This document shows positions 39,658 through 47,278 of a stretch of 51,875 bases of DNA, one piece after another. Position numbers and translations under genes: made by a program. The notes below the pieces were generated by a model. That model saw only the letters and a program-made list of their open reading frames with translations, was not told the DNA's origin and did no database searches. The stretch lies in IMG/VR virus record IMGVR_UViG_3300045996_000640, positions 1 through 51,875 of that record. One strand, 5' to 3'. Source of the DNA: a virus. Each line of letters opens with the position of its first letter. The first letter of the stretch is position 1.

Positions 39658-39681
39658 CTCGATCAACGAAAGGGTTCAGCA

Positions 39682-40149
39682 ATGCCGAGTCAAGTAAACC
39701 GCGAGCTCGATTGTCCGATGTGCGGCGCGATCGTTTCACAAAAGCAATTCAAGGCAATCAAGCCGTACGATTGCTGGATTTGTCAGGATTGCCGCGATGT
39801 AAACATATTCCGGGCGCGGCACGGGCGGCCGCCGCTCGAAATGGGCGCGCGCAAGCCGAAACCGGCCGAGGCCGATCCGCAGCAAGTACCGCTGCACGAA
39901 CTGCCGGGCATGGGCCCGAAACTGTATGTGGACATGATCGCGGCCGCTGAGGTATTGGGCGATGCGCGCGACGATTACGCTAACGCTGAGCTTACCGTTG
40001 ATGCGTACCGCGATGCGCTCGCGGCTGTGGTCGATCTGCGCGATCAGGCGGCGCACGATTGGCGGGCAGCCCGCGAACGATACGAGGCCGCCGAGGCGGC
40101 ATATAAGTCGGCGGCGGCGGCGGCAGGAAATGAGGCGCAGCATGAATAA
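39682..40149 (+). CDS. Zinc-ribbon protein with coiled-coil tail
   Basis: 155 residues from the ATG after AAAGGGTTCAGCA. N-terminal zinc ribbon (LDCPMCGAIVS, CWICQDCRDVN, about 9-45), Pro-rich linker, then a helical coiled coil (AELTVDAYRDALAAVVDLRDQAAHDW). Overlaps the next gene by 8 bases. Unknown function; nucleic-acid or protein binding likely. Confidence 0.72.
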   Translation: MPSQVNRELDCPMCGAIVSQKQFKAIKPYDCWICQDCRDVNIFRARHGRPPLEMGARKPKPAEADPQQVPLHELPGMGPKLYVDMIAAAEVLGDARDDYANAELTVDAYRDALAAVVDLRDQAAHDWRAARERYEAAEAAYKSAAAAAGNEAQHE

Positions 40150-40363
40150 CGATTGGGGCGCGGGATCGAACGGGTTACGCATCGCGTGCAAGCCCAGGCG
40201 CGCCGAAATCGGCGACAACGGCCGCACGGTCTACCGCAAGAATCCCGCGCCCTACTCGATCACGGTCAACGATGAAACGATCGAACTTACGGCAGCCGAG
40301 GCGCGCGATCTGGCGATATGGCTGCAAGCGTTCCTGATTCGAACAGGGCCGCAGATTCAGTAG
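40142..40363 (+). CDS. Small hypothetical protein
   Basis: 73 residues; beta-rich start (NGLRIACKPRRAEIGDNGRTVYRK), then YSITVNDETIELTAAEARDL and a C-terminal helix. ATG overlaps the upstream gene. No family recognised. Confidence 0.68.
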   Translation: MNNDWGAGSNGLRIACKPRRAEIGDNGRTVYRKNPAPYSITVNDETIELTAAEARDLAIWLQAFLIRTGPQIQ

Positions 40364-40375
40364 AAAGGGTTCAGG

Positions 40376-40924
40376 ATGGCGATTAAGTATCACGATATCA
40401 GCGCGAGCCGATCCGAGAACGGCGAGGTTGTCGAGCGGGTCGAATTCATCGATGGAGATTCCGCCTGGTGGTATGGAACCTATCAGGGCGGCCGGATCAA
40501 AACGACCGCGCAAGTCCGCGTACGCCTGGGCGTGACCGAGGATGAGGGCGTGTTTTTCTCGCATCCAAAAAGTCAATGGGCGAGCGTGCCGCTATCGGCG
40601 GTCGAATTCAAGCACGGCGATCGCTGGATCGATCGGCACGCATTGCGAAATTCGCTGTACCGCAAGGGCAAGCAAGCCGAGGGCGGCGCTGAGCATCGCG
40701 CGATCATCGATCTGGCAACCGCGTTTACCGATGCCGTGCTGGAGGCCGATCCCCATATCTTGCACCGGGCGCAAATTTCCTGGCATCGCGAGCGGAAAGC
40801 CGATTACGACCGCAAGGCCGAATCGGCCGATGGGGCGATGCGCGCCGCAATCGAAAGTAGCGAAAAACATGCCGCTGCGATCGCCGAGCTCGAGGCCGGA
40901 TACACGAAAGGAACGATCGAATGA
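40376..40924 (+). CDS. Hypothetical protein
   Basis: 182 residues. N-terminal beta half (IKYHDISASRSENGEVVERVEFIDGDSAWWYG) and helical C-terminal half ending in a coiled coil (GAMRAAIESSEKHAAAIAELEAGY). ATG after GAAAGGGTTCAGG; ends in ATGA overlap with the nucleotide-metabolism-like gene. Function unknown. Confidence 0.7.
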   Translation: MAIKYHDISASRSENGEVVERVEFIDGDSAWWYGTYQGGRIKTTAQVRVRLGVTEDEGVFFSHPKSQWASVPLSAVEFKHGDRWIDRHALRNSLYRKGKQAEGGAEHRAIIDLATAFTDAVLEADPHILHRAQISWHRERKADYDRKAESADGAMRAAIESSEKHAAAIAELEAGYTKGTIE

Positions 40925-41376
40925 GGGTCTATCTTGCGGCGCGCTATTCGAGGCGCGAGGAATTGGCGGGCTACCGCGAGCGACTACAGGCGGCCGGGCA
41001 TGAGGTCACGTCGCGATGGCTCAACGGCGATCACCAAGTATCCGACGCCGGGCTCAACCTCGGCGACGATCCCGAAGCCGATCAATTCACGAAAGCCGAA
41101 CGCGAGCGGTTCGCGCTCGAGGATATGGCCGATGTGATTGCGGCCGATATGTTGATCGCGTTCACGGAACCGCCGCGCAGCACGGCGAGCCGAGGCGGGC
41201 GGCATGTCGAATTCGGGTTCGCGCTCGCGCAAGGAATGCTGATAGCCGTAGTCGGGCCGCGCGAAAACGTGTTCCATTGTTTGCCGGGCGTGATGCAATT
41301 CGATACGTTCGATGCGTTCCTGCAATTCGGAACGCGGCCGTTGCCAATCGTTGACACGGCCGCCGAGCCGGGCTAA
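40921..41376 (+). CDS. Nucleoside 2-deoxyribosyltransferase-like protein
   Basis: 151 residues. N-terminal YLAARYSRREELAGYRERLQ, followed by AAGHEVTSRWLNG, an acidic segment ending DMADVIAADMLIAFTE, then SRGGRHVEFGFALAQGMLIA and VVGPRENVFHCLPGV. This is the pattern of the DUF4406/nucleoside 2-deoxyribosyltransferase (RCL-like) superfamily, with Glu in RHVEFG as the probable nucleophile. In phages these may hydrolyse nucleotides or alter the nucleotide pool. Ends the early region before a terminator. Confidence 0.8.
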   Translation: MRVYLAARYSRREELAGYRERLQAAGHEVTSRWLNGDHQVSDAGLNLGDDPEADQFTKAERERFALEDMADVIAADMLIAFTEPPRSTASRGGRHVEFGFALAQGMLIAVVGPRENVFHCLPGVMQFDTFDAFLQFGTRPLPIVDTAAEPG

Positions 41377-41415
41377 TCTAACCGAGCACCTATTCCCCAA
41401 AATTGGCGCAACATG

Positions 41416-41443
41416 AAACCGGCAGGCCGATCCTGCCGGTTTT
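41416..41443 (+). terminator. Rho-independent terminator
   Basis: AAACCGGCAGG (41416-41426), 5-base loop CCGAT, CCTGCCGGTTT (41432-41442), then T and GTG. Ends the early region. From 41444 to 41548 I see only the leader of the next gene and no clear promoter. Confidence 0.82.
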
Positions 41444-41548
41444 GTGTGCGCGCCGATCGCATTTGCGCTACGCTACGGAGAATGGCGGCGGGCGTGTGCT
41501 TTTTTGAGTCGGGAGGATACGCCCGTTGCCTTTACCAAAGGGGTTCGC

Positions 41549-41749
41549 ATGGACATGGACACATTCGGGCGGCCGTATCGTATCGCTGGATTCGTCGAGA
41601 AACGCGACGCCGCAACGGGCGAGCTAATCGCGGTCGATCACGACGAATCAACCTGGTATGAGGCAGACGGCACGCCCGTTACCGATTCCGCCCGAATCGC
41701 TGAGCTCGAAGCCGGAACGGCCGGGCGTGAAAGGAAGCAAACCGAATGA
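41549..41749 (+). CDS. Small hypothetical protein
   Basis: 66 residues from the ATG after AAAGGGGTTCGC, a variant of the start-associated block. Beta-hairpin-like N terminus (FGRPYRIAGFVEKRDAATGE) and acidic C terminus. ATGA-coupled to the fibre gene next. Function unknown. Confidence 0.65.
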   Translation: MDMDTFGRPYRIAGFVEKRDAATGELIAVDHDESTWYEADGTPVTDSARIAELEAGTAGRERKQTE

Positions 41750-42162
41750 ATCTCATGTTTGCGCTTGCGCTCGCGCTGGCGACGATGCGCTATGCGCTCA
41801 CGACGGCCGGTAAATCGCTGATCGCCGCCCGCCTGGTGGGCACATCACTTGCGGCCGTCGACGCGGCAAACGGGCATATCGGCGTCGGCGATAGCTCAAC
41901 CGCGTTCGCCGTCGGGCAAACCGATCTGGTCGCCGCAACGAATAAGTTTCGAAAGATCCTCAACGCCGCGCCGGGATTGTCGGGCGCAGATATGACATTT
42001 GTTGCCGTGTTCGCATCGGGCGAGGCGAATTACGCATGGAATGAAATGGGCATTTTCAATCATGCGAGCGCCGGTACCATGCTCAGCCGCAAGGTTATTT
42101 CCCAGGGCACGAAGGCAAGCGGGCAGGTTTGGACGTATACGGTAGTGGTCACGGTCGGGTAA
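41746..42162 (+). CDS. Tail-fibre-associated protein
   Basis: 138 residues. Starts with a hydrophobic stretch (MNLMFALALALATMRYALTT), then a phage-fibre-like region (HIGVGDSSTAFAVGQTDLVAAT, MTFVAVFASGEANYAWNEMGIFNHASAGTMLSRK, KASGQVWTYTVVVTV) resembling tail-fibre assembly or base proteins. First of the fibre genes. Confidence 0.65.
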   Translation: MNLMFALALALATMRYALTTAGKSLIAARLVGTSLAAVDAANGHIGVGDSSTAFAVGQTDLVAATNKFRKILNAAPGLSGADMTFVAVFASGEANYAWNEMGIFNHASAGTMLSRKVISQGTKASGQVWTYTVVVTVG

Positions 42163-42189
42163 ACCGAACCGAGATTCGATACTGATGCA

Positions 42190-42219
42190 GGGCGGCGGGG
42201 GATTCCCTGCCGCCCGTTT
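42190..42219 (+). other. Hairpin before fibre gene
   Basis: GGGCGGC (42190-42196) and GCCGCCC (42209-42215), followed by GTTTC. A short stem between fibre genes; may act as a weak terminator or RNA-processing element. Confidence 0.5.
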
Positions 42220-42233
42220 CGTTGAGGTGAGGT

Positions 42234-43055
42234 ATGCCGCAGTACGCACGCCCGAGCGCCGATATCACGTTAGGCGGCTGGTCGAATCAGGCGGGCGCAA
42301 CCGCGAGCCTGTTCGCCTCGATCGACGAAGTTACCGCCGACGATGCCGATTTCGTGCAATCGAGCCTAACCGCAAACGACGCCTATGAATGCCGGTTGTC
42401 GACCGTTGCGGCGGCGCTCATTCGGCGCGGGCATATCGTGCGCTATCGCGGTCGGAAAAACGCGGCAGCGGGCAACACGCGCGGCGTAACGGTCGAGCTC
42501 AGGCAGGGCGCGACGGTGATCGCGAGCAACACGCATGCCGATCTAACCGCGCTCATGCTCGACGGCGCGATTGTGCTCACGCCGGGACAAGCGGCGGCGA
42601 TCACCGATTACACGAACCTACGCATTCGATTCGCGGCAACCGGCACGGTATCGGGCTCGGGATCGGTTCGCCGCCGCGTGGTCATTACCTGGGCGCAAGT
42701 GCGGGTACCCGATGCGACGTTCGGCGCGATCGAGGATACGAGCACGCCGGGCGTTTGGCGCTACACGCTCAACGGGTTTACCGGCACGGGCGCAACCCGC
42801 GAGGATGCACTAGTCGATCTGTTCACACAGATACGCGACTCGAATCCGGCCGATCCGGTCAACGATCGCCGCTGGACATACGTGTACTACGCGCGCAAGA
42901 TCCGCGACTATACGGCGATTCGCGCGGCGATCGTCGCCGGAACCTACACGGATTCGCAGCACCTAACGCAAGCCGAAAAGCTCGCGATCGTCGACGCAAA
43001 GCTCGCCGGATTCGATTCGATCACGGCGGCGGCGGATAGTGAGGATGGCGGGTAA
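42234..43055 (+). CDS. Tail-fibre / virion-associated protein
   Basis: 273 residues. Beta-rich: ITLGGWSNQAGATASLFASI, DADFVQSS, GVTVELRQGATVIASN, RRRVVITWAQVRVP. The C-terminal half is helical (REDALVDLFTQIRDSNPADPVN). The first half has the pattern of receptor-region proteins found beside phage fibres. Ribosome site GAGGTGAGG. Ends one base inside the big fibre gene. Confidence 0.65.
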   Translation: MPQYARPSADITLGGWSNQAGATASLFASIDEVTADDADFVQSSLTANDAYECRLSTVAAALIRRGHIVRYRGRKNAAAGNTRGVTVELRQGATVIASNTHADLTALMLDGAIVLTPGQAAAITDYTNLRIRFAATGTVSGSGSVRRRVVITWAQVRVPDATFGAIEDTSTPGVWRYTLNGFTGTGATREDALVDLFTQIRDSNPADPVNDRRWTYVYYARKIRDYTAIRAAIVAGTYTDSQHLTQAEKLAIVDAKLAGFDSITAAADSEDGG

Positions 43056-46000
43056 TGGCACCTGTAACGGTTCTTGCCAATTCCCGAAATAGCTACTACT
43101 CAGCCGGGAATATCGGCTGGTCGGCTACCTCGGCGTTCGCCTATCGGACGCATCTACAGCAATTGATCGGAACGGCGGCAACGTCTTTCGGGAACACCGT
43201 CGCTACCGAACGGTTCGCGCAGTCATTTACACCAACAGCGAATGTTTCCCTTACCGAATTTATGGTCGCGATCTTCAAAGCAGGAACGCCGACCGACAAC
43301 CTATCACTCGCCGTTTACGCAGAGACAACGGATGCGCCCGGCACATTGATCGCAACGGCGGCCAATGTGTATACCGGGGCGAATATCTCTACGTCTGCAT
43401 CATGGTTAGAGTTTGGATTCTCAACTCCCGTCGCGCTTACCTCCGGCACAAAATATTGGTTTGCGCTCTACCGAAGCGGCGCGGTTGACGGCACGAATTA
43501 CTACCGAATAATGCGCACGACGACTAGCGCGTATGCCGGTCATGGGTCGACGTATTACGACACCGGGGCATGGTCGGGGTTCGTCGATCCCGACGTAGAC
43601 GTTGCTTTTCAGCTCAAGGTCGTTACCCCTTCCGCGCTCTATCAGCTTGCGCAGGATACCGGGGTATCACCGAAGCTGCGCATGTTCAAGTCAACAAACG
43701 ATGGGGTTAGCTGGTCGGAAGTCGATAGCGCAAATGCGCCGAGCGTCAACGCCGGAACTGCGCCGTTCGATGGATGCGATACCCGTTCTGGTCCGTATAT
43801 CGGGGCCGCCTATTTCATCGACGCCGACTCTATTCGCATGCGCGCATTCAACATGTCATCCGACACATGGGGCGGCGATCTACAGTCGGCAGACGCTACA
43901 GGCGCGGTAACGGCAAGTCAAGAACGGTCGATTCGGGTTGCGATTGACAATAGATTTGTAACCGCCTCGCACGGATCGCAGTACATCCAATTTACGAGCC
44001 TTGCCGACGACGCGGACCTCGGATTCACAACGCGGTCGACTATAGCCTGGACCGCAAACGCAACAGCGGTATTCTCCGGGAACACGACTGAGGCATCGCT
44101 AAACTCAGCGGTTGTCGTTGACAAAGCACCGCACGGGTATGTGCATCGCTTCTACTACGATCCCGTGGGCGACGACTACACGATGATTTCGGTTAATTTC
44201 GGCACGACCGGAATAGCCACTGACATAGAGGCAGCCGCAACCTCGACCGAAACAGGTCACATTTCCGCTTGCTATCAGATTTACCAAAACGGCTCCGGGG
44301 TCGATACCATCGTCGCCGCGTACATGGATAACCTTTCGGTAAAGGAGCGCATCCTCACGCTCGAAGCGACGAGCGCAAGCGTGGCGATGGCGGCGGAGGC
44401 GGAAACAAATATCAATACTGGCGCGGCTGGAAGGCAGGTATCGACTTGCTCCTTCAACGGGACGCGCTACGTCGCCGCGAATGTCTCCGGCGCGGTTTTC
44501 CAGTATTCCACAAGCACCGTCGCCGGGACATGGAGTAGCGCGAGTAACTTCAAAACCGGACTTACGAGCGCAACGCTAAGCAATGTCCTGAGCATCGAAG
44601 GCTACGGGCTGCTTGTTTCCTATACCGACAACGGCGATACAAAAGTCGATTGGATCGTCGCGCCGAGCGGCGGATCGACGCCGGTAAACGATACCGACAC
44701 GATCGCGCCCACGCTCAGCGAGGCCGATACCCTTGCCGCCGCGATCCCGGATACCGAAACAATCGCGCCGACGCTTACCGAGGTCGAGGCGGTTTCGAAG
44801 GTCACGAGCGATACGGAAACGATCGCGCCGACACTGAGCGAGGCCGATACCGTCGCGGTCGCGCTCAGCGACACGGATACGATCGCGCCCACGCTTACCG
44901 AAGCCGAAGCAATCTCGATCACAAAAGACGATACCGACACAATCGCGCCCACGTTGAGCGAGGCGGAAACCCTCACGGCCGCGATCCCGGAAACGGAAAC
45001 AATCGCGCCGACGCTCAGCGAGGTCGAGGCGGTTTCGAAGCTCACGAACGATGCCGACACGATCGCGCCAACAATCGCCGAGGCCGAAAGCCTGGCGGCA
45101 ACCGCGAGCGATGCCGAGTCGATCACGCCGACGCTGAGCGAGGCCGATACCGTCGCGCGAACCGGCAGCGATACCGATACCCTTGCGCCGACGCTTACCG
45201 AAGTCGATACGGTCGCAATAACGGCCGTAGACGTTGACACGATCGCGCCCACGCTCGCCGAGGTCGATAGCGCGACTATTACCCTATCGGATACCGAAAC
45301 CGTCGCGCCTGGGCTATCTGAGGCCGATAGCGTCGCCGCCGTGCTCAGCGATACGGAAACGATCGCGCCCACGCTGAGCGAATCGGAATCCTATTCCGAG
45401 GGCGTAACGCCGAAAGACGACACGGAAACAATCTCGCCCACGCTCGCCGAGGTCGATACCGTAACGGTTGCCGTAACGGATAGCGACACAATTTCGCCGA
45501 CGCTAACCGAAGTCGAGAACACCGCCCAGGCGCACAACGACGCCGATACGATCAGCCCGACGCTCACCGAGGCCGAAACCCTAACCGCTGCAATCAGTGA
45601 GGCGGAAACGATCGCGCCGATCCTGGGCGAAGGCGACGCGCTCACGGCGGCGCTCAGCGAAACCGACACGATCGCGCCGGTTCTATCCGAGCTCGAAATC
45701 GTCGGGCAATCGAAATCCGATACCGACACGATCGCGCCGACGCTGAGCGAGGTCGAATCGTACGACGATGGCGTAACGCTGGTAAACGATTCCGACACGA
45801 TCGCGCCGACACTGAGCGAGGCGGAAACCCTCACGGCAACGGCGGCCGAAACGGAAACGATCGCGCCGACGCTCACCGAATCAGAATCGGTACTGAAAGA
45901 AATCCCGAAAAACGATACCGACACGATCGCGCCGACACTGAGCGAAACCGAATTGCTCGCCGCCGCGATTGCCGATGCCGACACAATCGCCGCGATCATT

Positions 46001-46348
46001 ACTGAGCTCGAGGCGGCGGCTGCCATACTGAGCGATGGCGACGCGCTCTTAGTCGTGCTCAGCGAAACCGATAGCGCGGCCGTATTCCTTTCGGATATCG
46101 AAACGCTAACCGCGATCCTGGCGATCGACGAAAGCAAAACGAGCTATACGTATGGATTCGATCCGGCGCGCGTCATTCGCGCCGGGCGCGGGTATGCGAT
46201 CGTATACGCGGGCCGCCCAGGAACGCCGCGACTTGCAGGCGGGCCGGATTCGATCCTGGCAATCGAGGCGGGCCGCGAGCTCGACAATATCGACGGCGGC
46301 CGATCAGGCGGGCCGCAAACAGCCGAAGGGGGCCGCAATGTCTTTTAG
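43055..46348 (+). CDS. Long tail fibre with 24-unit acidic repeat
   Basis: 1,097 residues. Residues ~45-190 resemble a jelly-roll surface domain (FAQSFTPTANVSLTEFMVAI, LIATAANVYTGANI, LTSGTKYWFALYRSG). Residues ~200-530 look like a beta-propeller with at least one Asp-box (KSTNDGVSWSEV, about 212-222). Residues 546-1030 are 24 units of about 20 residues, consensus DTDTIAPTLSEAETLTAAIS, very acidic and Thr-rich, likely an extended stalk. The last ~65 residues (GFDPARVIRAGRGYAIVYAGRPGTP) form a compact end. Base usage differs: 43081-44640 has few GATC sites and different codons, while the repeat has the phage's own. Probable host-binding fibre. Which end binds the virion is unknown. Confidence 0.8.
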   Translation: MAPVTVLANSRNSYYSAGNIGWSATSAFAYRTHLQQLIGTAATSFGNTVATERFAQSFTPTANVSLTEFMVAIFKAGTPTDNLSLAVYAETTDAPGTLIATAANVYTGANISTSASWLEFGFSTPVALTSGTKYWFALYRSGAVDGTNYYRIMRTTTSAYAGHGSTYYDTGAWSGFVDPDVDVAFQLKVVTPSALYQLAQDTGVSPKLRMFKSTNDGVSWSEVDSANAPSVNAGTAPFDGCDTRSGPYIGAAYFIDADSIRMRAFNMSSDTWGGDLQSADATGAVTASQERSIRVAIDNRFVTASHGSQYIQFTSLADDADLGFTTRSTIAWTANATAVFSGNTTEASLNSAVVVDKAPHGYVHRFYYDPVGDDYTMISVNFGTTGIATDIEAAATSTETGHISACYQIYQNGSGVDTIVAAYMDNLSVKERILTLEATSASVAMAAEAETNINTGAAGRQVSTCSFNGTRYVAANVSGAVFQYSTSTVAGTWSSASNFKTGLTSATLSNVLSIEGYGLLVSYTDNGDTKVDWIVAPSGGSTPVNDTDTIAPTLSEADTLAAAIPDTETIAPTLTEVEAVSKVTSDTETIAPTLSEADTVAVALSDTDTIAPTLTEAEAISITKDDTDTIAPTLSEAETLTAAIPETETIAPTLSEVEAVSKLTNDADTIAPTIAEAESLAATASDAESITPTLSEADTVARTGSDTDTLAPTLTEVDTVAITAVDVDTIAPTLAEVDSATITLSDTETVAPGLSEADSVAAVLSDTETIAPTLSESESYSEGVTPKDDTETISPTLAEVDTVTVAVTDSDTISPTLTEVENTAQAHNDADTISPTLTEAETLTAAISEAETIAPILGEGDALTAALSETDTIAPVLSELEIVGQSKSDTDTIAPTLSEVESYDDGVTLVNDSDTIAPTLSEAETLTATAAETETIAPTLTESESVLKEIPKNDTDTIAPTLSETELLAAAIADADTIAAIITELEAAAAILSDGDALLVVLSETDSAAVFLSDIETLTAILAIDESKTSYTYGFDPARVIRAGRGYAIVYAGRPGTPRLAGGPDSILAIEAGRELDNIDGGRSGGPQTAEGGRNVF
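44690..46140 (+). repeat. 60-base degenerate tandem repeat in the fibre gene
   Basis: About 24 units coding [DE]-x-[DE]-T-I-A-P-T-L-[ST]-E-x-[ED] plus 6-9 variable residues. Most are 20 residues; units 12, 18 and 20 are 22-23. DNA identity is limited mainly to GATACCGACACGATCGCGCC-like blocks, so the array is old or under protein-level selection. Confidence 0.92.
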
Positions 46349-46676
46349 TAAAACGCCGCTACACGTTTTCCCGTATTCCGTGCCGCTCGCGCCGGGCGAT
46401 ATCGAGCCGATCCCGATCGATCCGCAATTCCCGATTACCGGCACGCCAACCGCAACGTTGATCGACAGCGGAACCGGCATTGCCGTTACGCCCGCGCCTG
46501 CCGTTTCGCTCGGCGATACCATTACCGGCAGCGGCGCGTATCCCGAAGATCGCCCGGAGGTTATCTGCACCGTAACCGGGCCGCCCGTGGGGCTCTACGC
46601 GCTGCGGGTAACGTTCGTCGGGCAAACAGGGCGAATCTGGTCGATCCTGCTCGCGATCCCGTCGAGCGATCGCTGA
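46338..46676 (+). CDS. Small beta-rich protein after the fibre
   Basis: 112 residues from the ATG at 46338 (GAAGGGGGCC upstream), overlapping the fibre end by 11 bases. All-beta and Pro/Gly/Thr-rich (VFPYSVPLAPGDIEPIPIDP, ATLIDSGTGIAVTPAPAVSLG, GLYALRVTFVGQTGRIWSI). Likely a fibre-associated or virion protein with an immunoglobulin-like shape. No family recognised. Confidence 0.65.
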   Translation: MSFSKTPLHVFPYSVPLAPGDIEPIPIDPQFPITGTPTATLIDSGTGIAVTPAPAVSLGDTITGSGAYPEDRPEVICTVTGPPVGLYALRVTFVGQTGRIWSILLAIPSSDR

Positions 46677-46721
46677 TCGAAGTAAATACGGGAATTCCTT
46701 TATGCGCGGAGGGCGCGGGTT

Positions 46722-47204
46722 ATGACAGCACGAAAGCCGGGCCGTAAATCGGCGCTCGACACGCACGCCGAGCAAATCGCCGAAGTGATCCGGCACATAC
46801 GCAACGGGCACAAGCACAAACGCGCATGCGCCGCCGCTGGTATGAACTTTCAGACATTCGAGAACCTATGCAGCAAAGGCCGGAAACCCGACGCCGACGA
46901 TCGGCATAGGGCGCTCGCCGAGGCAGCCGATACCGCCGCCGAGGCCGGGCTAGTGAACCGGGTTGCAATGATCGAAATGCACGGGTTCGACGATTGGCGC
47001 GCGCTCGCCTGGTTGGTCGCGCGGCAGGATCCCGAGCGGTACGGCGCGGTTCGCACGGTTCGCCTCGGCGGCGATCCCGACGGCGTGCCGGTCAAGACGG
47101 AAACGGCGAGCTCGATCGATTTCACCGGATGGGAACCGTCGCGCATCGCCGCCTATATCGAACTGGTCGAGGGTAGCGGCGAGGTCGAGCTCGAGGACGA
47201 ATGA
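46722..47204 (+). CDS. Terminase small subunit
   Basis: 160 residues. N-terminal helix-turn-helix (AEQIAEVIRHIRNGHKHKRA, CAAAGMNFQTFENLCSKG), central oligomerisation helices (RHRALAEAADTAAEAGLVNR), and the usual WRALAWLVARQDPERYG segment. Directly upstream of the large subunit. Recognises the packaging site and regulates the large subunit. Confidence 0.82.
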   Translation: MTARKPGRKSALDTHAEQIAEVIRHIRNGHKHKRACAAAGMNFQTFENLCSKGRKPDADDRHRALAEAADTAAEAGLVNRVAMIEMHGFDDWRALAWLVARQDPERYGAVRTVRLGGDPDGVPVKTETASSIDFTGWEPSRIAAYIELVEGSGEVELEDE

Positions 47205-47275
47205 ACGTTTGCGATCACTGTATCGACGAAACGCTATTTTGCCCAATCTGCACGTCTGATTATGACGAGGATTAG
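47201..47275 (+). CDS. 24-residue zinc-knuckle microprotein
   Basis: ATGA overlap with the terminase small subunit, 3 bases before the large-subunit start. Product MNVCDHCIDETLFCPICTSD then YDED: two C-x2-C pairs nine residues apart, ideal for one zinc ion. Coupled position suggests a packaging cofactor, or just a leader peptide that couples translation. Short length limits certainty. Confidence 0.65.
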   Translation: MNVCDHCIDETLFCPICTSDYDED

Positions 47276-47278
47276 GGC

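Noticed and set aside
44620-46137. Two long - strand open frames with VSVGAIVSVS-type repeats
   Set aside because: They are the antisense of the acidic fibre repeat, whose codon bias leaves the reverse frame open. No start signals.
44690-46140. CRISPR-like array (short repeats with variable parts)
   Set aside because: The repeats are in frame, degenerate and coding; spacers are not of constant non-coding type.
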